From Psococerastis gibbosa (taxonomy: Eukaryota; Arthropoda; Insecta; Psocodea; Psocidae), in assembly GCA_963971405.1 (NCBI GenBank), contig OZ020488.1:28539089-28603088 (forward strand): 64,000 nucleotides of DNA, given 5' to 3'. The notes beneath the pieces are model-generated. The model was not told the DNA's origin, did not search any database, and worked only from the letters and a program-made list of their open reading frames with translations. The position numbers and the translations under genes are program-made. Shown here piece by piece: positions 58,621 to 64,000 of the stretch (position 1 is its first letter; each line of letters begins with the position of its first letter).

Positions 58621-58925
58621 ACATGTAGTGCATGGACGGATACGGGGGGGGGGGCAGGGGGGTGGCTGCCCCCAAATTTGGTAAATCTATTGTAATTAAT
58701 TTATTACGCTCTGATTTAATCGATCCTACATATGTTTTTCCTATTTTGACCCACAAATACTCACCCCCCCCCCCCCAAATGGGCTGGATCCGTCACTGAC
58801 GTAGTGTAGTGGTACGGACTCCTCTGTAAAGTAGGCAGTCCCGGGCCTTCCAAGTTGAGTGGAAGAGAGGGATTTATAGCCATAACTCTGCTAGGTTGGC
58901 TTAGTATGGCTTAGGTCGACTTCGA
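58621..58925 (+). mobile_element. SINE family A interrupted by a hAT-type MITE
   Basis: The SINE head ACATGTAGTG stops at 58630 and resumes as GTAGTGTAGTGGTACGGACT from 58801. Between them, 58631-58798 (168 bp) is a MITE starting CATGGACGGATACGGG and ending GGCTGGATCCGTCACTG, flanked by 8-bp duplications ATGTAGTG (58623-58630) and ACGTAGTG (58799-58806), 7 of 8 matching. The SINE body also has an internal deletion that removes the B box. Confidence 0.8.
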
Positions 58926-59092
58926 TGGCAATGTGGCAGCGTGCTTGTACTTGTGCGAGTCTACCCACCTTGGGATCGGAGACGTGTCGTAACTTAACAC
59001 ATGTACCAATTAGGTTACTGGTTACTTACTGAGGCGACTGAAGAGGTCAATCGGATACATTCAATAAATTGTTTGCATGCGATTTACCGTGA
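58910..59092 (+). mobile_element. SINE-like family B
   Basis: GGTCGACTTCGATGGC, GTGCTTGTACTTGTGCGAG, GGAGACGTGTCGTAACTTAA, ending TTTGCATGCGATTTACC. It follows the family A SINE head to tail, with a few bases shared at the join. Confidence 0.8.
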
Positions 59093-59385
59093 AAAAAATT
59101 GCTTTACTTTGAAATTTTTCAATAAAATTCTGAGCCTGAAAGTTATTGAACAATTCAGTCTAATGCTCGTAATGCAAAATAATTCTTGATATTTCATGGT
59201 TTCAAGAACGAATGGCCTTTTAGATTATCATAACTCTGGTGCGTCAACACTCTGTTTGCAATGGGGTCTGAACTGGACAGTGCTCTGGATAGATAGCATT
59301 TCTTCTTAACCATGTTATATGTACTTGCATCCCGTTGCGGGCTTGCAATATACGAATACAATATAGCATTTTAGCAGTTTGCTAC

Positions 59386-59773
59386 GGCGGGGTTTCCACC
59401 GACCTCTCATTGCAGAATGCACTTACGTTGACGTGGTAGCAGATATTCAAGACTTCGGCGGGGTTTCCACCGACCTCTCATTGCAGAATGCAAATGACAT
59501 TGAATTTTTCTTTTTATAGAAATCTATTAAAATGTTTGTACTTAACATATCCCATGACGCCTTTTTTTAATTTTAGTTTGTTTGTGATTTTACTCTATGA
59601 TCATTGATCAATTTTAACTATGGCACAGAGGAAAACAAATATTTCCGCCAATGACTCAATGTCATTTGCATTCTGCAATGAGAGGTCGGTGGAAACTCCG
59701 CCTTTATTAATGATATCTGCTACCACGTCAACGTTTGTGCATTCTGCAATGAGAGGTCGGTGGAAACCCCGCC
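59386..59773. mobile_element. Composite PIF/Harbinger-type MITE, same-family nesting
   Basis: Outer GGCGGGGTTTCCACCGACC to the inverse (flanks TAC and TAA). Inner element 59457-59702 begins with the same terminal sequence. The outer arms carry TTGACGTGGTAGCAGATATT. Here outer and inner share their ends, unlike the three other composites. Confidence 0.85.
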
Positions 59774-60259
59774 TAAGACACAGTATAGTACGATCAATAA
59801 TATCAACAACAGCAATTTCCGACTAAATCGCGGACCAAAATTAGTTCAGTAGGTCGTTGGCTAGACCTCAAATTACCCTAATCTTTGGCTCTGTGAAGGC
59901 CGCAACAACACTGCAAACAGGTTTCCGCTAGATCTGCATTTGGCGGGCTGTCATTACAAGTATATTTACTTGGCATTTCGCGGTCAATATTTTATGCATT
60001 TATGCAGTAGTGGTTTGCAATTGCAATTTAATTGGCTCATGGCTGTCAACCATTATAGTCATTCACTTCAATTTAGTATTCTTCTTGCATAGTACCGCGG
60101 ATCAATTTACTGCCCTTACGAGAAGTCGATTATTTTGGCATGTGGGCAGTGGGCCGGGAGTCTGAAATAACTATGGTACTCCATTTTGATTTATAACTTT
60201 ATAAGATTATTTTGTCTGGGATGTAGTGCAGTATATTTGTGACTTGTAACGAAACAGAA

Positions 60260-60475
60260 GACATGTAGAGTAGTGGTACGGACTCTGACTTTCACCCGAA
60301 AGGTTGTTGGTTCGAGTCCTACACTTCCTACATTTTCTGGCCATGCTTCGGAGGGCATGTAAAGCAGGCGGTTACGGGATTTCCTAGTTGAGTGTAAGAC
60401 AGGGCTTTATAGCCCTAACTCCGCTAGGGTGGCTTAGTAATAGAACAAAAATAGTCCTTATTTAAAAAAAAGTCC
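60260..60475 (+). mobile_element. SINE family A, full length (reference copy)
   Basis: Head GACATGTAGAGTAGTGG with A-box-like TAGAGTAGTGG, exact B box GGTTCGAGTCC, then CCATGCTTCGGAGGGCATGT, AGCCCTAACTCCGCTAGG, GGCTTAGTAATAGAACA and an A/T-rich tail. The A-B spacing fits a tRNA-derived Pol III promoter. Ten or so copies or fragments lie in the window in both orientations. Confidence 0.9.
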
Positions 60476-60814
60476 TTATTAGAATTTTTTGAAAGAATTA
60501 GTAAACATTTACCAATATCTGATAGGCACCGACAGGGTACCGGAGCGTTGCAATATGGCGGTGCTAAGCTACAATGTTGTTACTTACGGGTAACGGGTGT
60601 CCCTTAATAAGGAATATTAATAGGTGCGCGACGTCCACTCTTATTCAAATGGAAAAAGGCAAGAATCATTGTTAGGCATACCGGTTTCAAGAAGAGGAAG
60701 CAACAGGCCCTGATGAATACTGATCCGATAAGTCAGCCCAGCATGACATGAGACACGATAAGGTTGCCATTAGTTAGGGAAAAAGTGAAGTTTAAGTAGA
60801 AATTTCAAATTATA

Positions 60815-61110
60815 GTATACTCTGGCAGGGCCATGGAGCTTGTATTTCAATCGGGAGAACGGTAGTTCAAACCCTCAAGGGAATCGGATCTAATCCATAA
60901 TTCAGAGAAGAATATACAAGAGCAGTGAGTCAATAACCGTCCAGAAACCATCAGTCCTCCTTAGGACTACTCGTAAGCCTGATGATGAAAGTAGCACCCA
61001 CTCCCGAGGCTTCGCCACCTCCCCTGACAACGGGCTCTGCCCTAATTGTTCGATGACTATGAGGACCTTGCCTGTAATGACTACTAACACAACAGTCAAT
61101 GTAAGCCCAA
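60815..61110 (+). mobile_element. Another tRNA-derived SINE candidate
   Basis: TGGCAGGGCCATGGAGC (A-box-like from 60823) and AGTTCAAACCC (B box, from 60864) are about 41 bases apart. The following body (CCTCCTTAGGACTACTCG and onwards) is not tRNA. Seen once here, so the family is unproven. Confidence 0.45.
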
Positions 61111-61149
61111 CTAACCCTTTGTTAAATAATTATTGAATTGTATTTAGAT

Positions 61150-61355
61150 AATTAAATAAATAATTACTTTTTATTTTATTTATACACGTAACCTAGCGGA
61201 CTTAGGGCTATAAAGCCCTCTCTTACACTCAACTAGGAAGAGCGGGGCCGCCTGATTTGCGTATGAAGCATGGCGAGAAAATGTAGCAAGTGTGGGACTC
61301 GAACCAACAACCTATTGGGTGATAATCTGAGCCCGTACTACTACTCTACATGTCC
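61150..61355 (-). mobile_element. SINE family A, antisense
   Basis: AATAAATAATTAC tail, AACCTAGCGGACTTAGGG, CTCAACTAGGAAG, reverse B box GGGACTCGAACC, ending ACATGTCCTG with a short repeat of ACATGTCC. Confidence 0.85.
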
Positions 61356-61699
61356 TGACATGTCCTTGATGGGCACGGTACCCTACAACTAAAAGATTGT
61401 TTAGTGTATTGTCGCTTTCATGTAATGGCTAGGCCGCAGTAAAATGAGAAGTCTGGTTTGCTGTTTAGCCCTAGAGGGCTAGGAGGTTCGGAACATGTAA
61501 AGGCGCCGTATGGCGTATTTAGGCACGCTTAATAAAACTGGCCTCACATGCTTCACGGCTCGAACCCAGTGCACCCGGCTGTTGGGCGGCATTACTACGA
61601 ACAGACTAATCGGTTTGTTATGGCCATGGTTGTTAACTTGCTGCTCGAATGTTCGAATTGTATTGCTAGGGACCATGATGGCCGGGGACAGACATCAGG

Positions 61700-62613
61700 C
61701 AAATTAAGTGAATTGAGGTATGATATAAAAACCAACCGTTTTTTGTGCACATTAATTTGAAAATTGTGGCCAATTGATGTTAGTGAATAGTGACAGTAGC
61801 ATATCATGGATCAAAATGTCCAGAAATATAATATCTTCTAGACAATTTTTTTTTTTCTGGCTCTACAATTAATATTTACTGTGAAATTCGACTCTGTACA
61901 AAGAAACGAGTGGCGTTGTCAAGGCCGTGCTCAGGATTTTGTTTGGGGGTGAGGGGGGGGGGGTCCAATTTTTTTTTCATATTGTATTAATGAAAGTCCG
62001 TTCTATCCGTGTTCAAATTCAAATAAATTTATTCCAATTCTTCAAACAATCCAGGTTTACATAAAATGATAAATTATAGGATCGCTAAATTATGTAATTA
62101 AATTTAAATATGTGTAAAGCCCTTTTATTTTCGGGGGGGGGGGGGTCCAGACCCTTTGGACCACCCCCTGGGCACGGCCATGGGCGTTGGTAATATGGTA
62201 TCCCGGGGGAGGGGACTCAGATTATGCCATAAAATACATAATTAAAAAAACTAAAGTAATTGAGTCAGTTTCATTTAATATTTCAAACGCTGATCCAGTG
62301 GGTGTGAAGATTATTGAATAATGAGTAATAAAATGTGATTTCGGGATGTAAATACGGTCAATATTAATTTCGATGACACGTCTCATCCGGTAGGAGCACC
62401 AGAAACCCAATTTTATGAGGCGTTACAGAATGAACTGAAATAGACAGCTGTATACATATTTTATGCAGTCTGATATTGACATAATGTAAAGCAAAATCAC
62501 TAAATCCTGATCTTTAGACGCCGTTGATTTCATTTGGGCCCACTTCTAATTTCCCCTAACGATTAGCTAATTTTTACATTTTGCCCATATTAAACAGAAT
62601 TTTTTTTTTGTAA
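61700..62613. other. Intergenic stretch with TIR and G-run repeat ends
   Basis: About 61720-61910 carries decayed family D phrases (CACAATTTTC.. and GGCTCTACAATTAATATTT). G-runs at about 61947 and 62137 with TCAGGATTTTG and GGGCACGGCC nearby look like the two ends of a G-rich MITE of about 240 bp (roughly 61920-62185). No gene seen. Confidence 0.4.
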
Positions 62614-62918
62614 GGCGGCAATTCCACCGGCGAATTTACTTCATTTGTGATTTTTGTTTGTTTTGTCTTAAGGAGACTATTATGCAGATACTTAACTTAT
62701 CTATTATAAATTAAGCTATAATATTATTAGGTATTTCTTTTTTAATATTGTAAATGTTGTTTTGATTTGATTTAATAAATTTGATTTGATTTGATTTGAT
62801 TATTAATTATGTCTGCTACCATATTATAACTTAATTTATAATAATAGTCTCCTTAAAACAAAACAAACAAAAAATCCCAAATCACAAATGAAGTAAATTC
62901 GCCGGTGGAATTGCCGCC
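62614..62918. mobile_element. Long PIF/Harbinger-type MITE
   Basis: 305 bp, GGCGGCAATTCCACCGGCG to the inverse, perfect TAA duplications at 62611-62613 and 62919-62921. Long arms (TTACTTCATTTGTGAT onwards) surround a GATTT-repeat centre. Only a trace of the shared core (TGTCTGCTACCA, about 62810) remains, in one arm. Confidence 0.85.
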
Positions 62919-62921
62919 TAA

Positions 62922-64000
62922 TCACATCGTTAGTAACTAGGTAAATTTAACTTAAAATGCACTAGAAACTGTTAAAACTGTACTGTACAACAGTGGCGTA
63001 TTTACAGATGGGCCGGATTTTGTTTTGTTTTGACACGTAATAAATTTATGGTGGATTCAAAACTGTGTAGTTAAAATCAATGCAGCGAGAGGAGTGACCA
63101 GGCGGGTTGCATAGGGGGGCCTGACGGCTAAACTCCCCCCCCCCCCCTTGCTACTGGGTAGGGTGGAAAAGCAGGTTTGTTCAAAGGCGGCACATTCCGC
63201 ACATTGGTAACTCTGCCGCCTCTGGCCTTCAACTCATTCAGTAAACCCGCCCTTTTTAAAAGTTGTATTAAAGTGAGGGTTATAATAATGTGTTAAAAAC
63301 CCAAAAGTGCCATTGGTACTTGCTGATTATTATTGGGGCATATTTTCAATAAAACATAGCCCAATCGGAGCTACAACATGTAACTATAGCCAACTATCAG
63401 AGATAAGCACCAATGTAAAAATATTGAAGTCTTACACATTGCAGCATAGCAGAACGGATACCTGGACCCGGTTAAAACTCTGTACTTAGCTTGTGCAGGC
63501 TATTTACCCAGCGAAATCGCGTATTTATCTTGTGCAGGCTACATTAGCCGCCATTGACAACGGTCTACAGCCACGCGATGACTTTAACGTAAACATTCCA
63601 AATATTAATTCAATCGAAGAAATAATTGGAATGTTTATATTGAAGTACAGTGTATACATAAGTATTTGAACCTGACTAATTTAGGTATTACACTTTCCCA
63701 CTTTTAAATGATCAAAAAATAATAAATATTGCTCATTCGAGTATGAAATAGGGAGACTAGAAGAAATATTTTTTCATACTTTGATACTGTATATGATTCG
63801 TCACCGCCACTAGCATCGATTTGCCACATTATTCGGACTTGTTTTGTATAAAAACCGGTTGCTAATTCGTCCGGATGTCTTAGCAACCATTTTAAATACA
63901 AAACAAGTCTGAATATTGTACCAAATCGGTGTCAGTAGCAGTAACAAATTATGTATCAAAATGTGGGGAAATATTTCTTCTAGTGGCTAAAATCTTTATT
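62922..64000. other. Right end of window, no gene recognised
   Basis: C-run at about 63136-63148, AT-rich unique-looking DNA, and from about 63740 to the edge a decayed family D element (phrases like AGAAGAAATATTTTTTC and CGGTTGCTAATTCG between inverted pieces) that may continue outside. Confidence 0.4.

Noticed and set aside
1-64000. LTR retrovirus-like, Polinton or other capsid-bearing elements
   Set aside because: I looked for long terminal direct repeats and for protease, integrase, capsid or protein-primed polymerase motifs and saw none.

Overview
This 64 kb window is AT-rich animal DNA with spliced genes. Every exon junction used below is GT-AG. Two complete protein-coding genes lie head to tail on the + strand in the first 37 kb; the remaining 27 kb is mostly repeats. 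I cannot fix the species. An arthropod-type core promoter (TCAGTCC initiator plus a DPE at exactly +28) suggests an arthropod or other invertebrate. The presence of MSH4 argues against a Drosophila-like fly, since that lineage lost MSH4/MSH5.

Layout. 1-2640: an inverted repeat of at least 1.6 kb, then a GC-rich tandem array. 2678-19000: MSH4, the meiotic MutS homologue that pairs with MSH5 in the crossover-promoting MutS-gamma complex; 18 exons, about 1468 residues, with a tail of about 570 residues that the human protein (936 residues) lacks. 19027-21053: short intergenic region with two retroposons. 21054-37256: MTTP, the large subunit of microsomal triglyceride transfer protein, which loads lipid onto apoB-type lipoproteins in the ER; 12 exons, about 906 residues, with two alternative N-termini that both look like signal peptides. 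37257-64000: no complete gene. Two possible first exons (40610-40655 and 54740-54797), each ending in phase 1 at a GTAAGT donor, may belong to a gene beyond the right edge.

The two genes have no functional link that I know of. The introns and the intergenic DNA share the same repeat families: a tRNA-derived SINE (family A), a second SINE-like family (B), PIF/Harbinger-type MITEs with 3-bp target duplications (several built as one MITE nested in another), hAT-type MITEs with 8-bp target duplications, other long terminal-inverted-repeat elements, and a few non-LTR (LINE) 3' ends. I saw no LTR retrovirus, Polinton or other capsid-bearing element, no CRISPR and no rRNA.

All gene models were spliced by eye from protein similarity held in memory, reading-phase continuity and splice signals; no alignment or database search was run.
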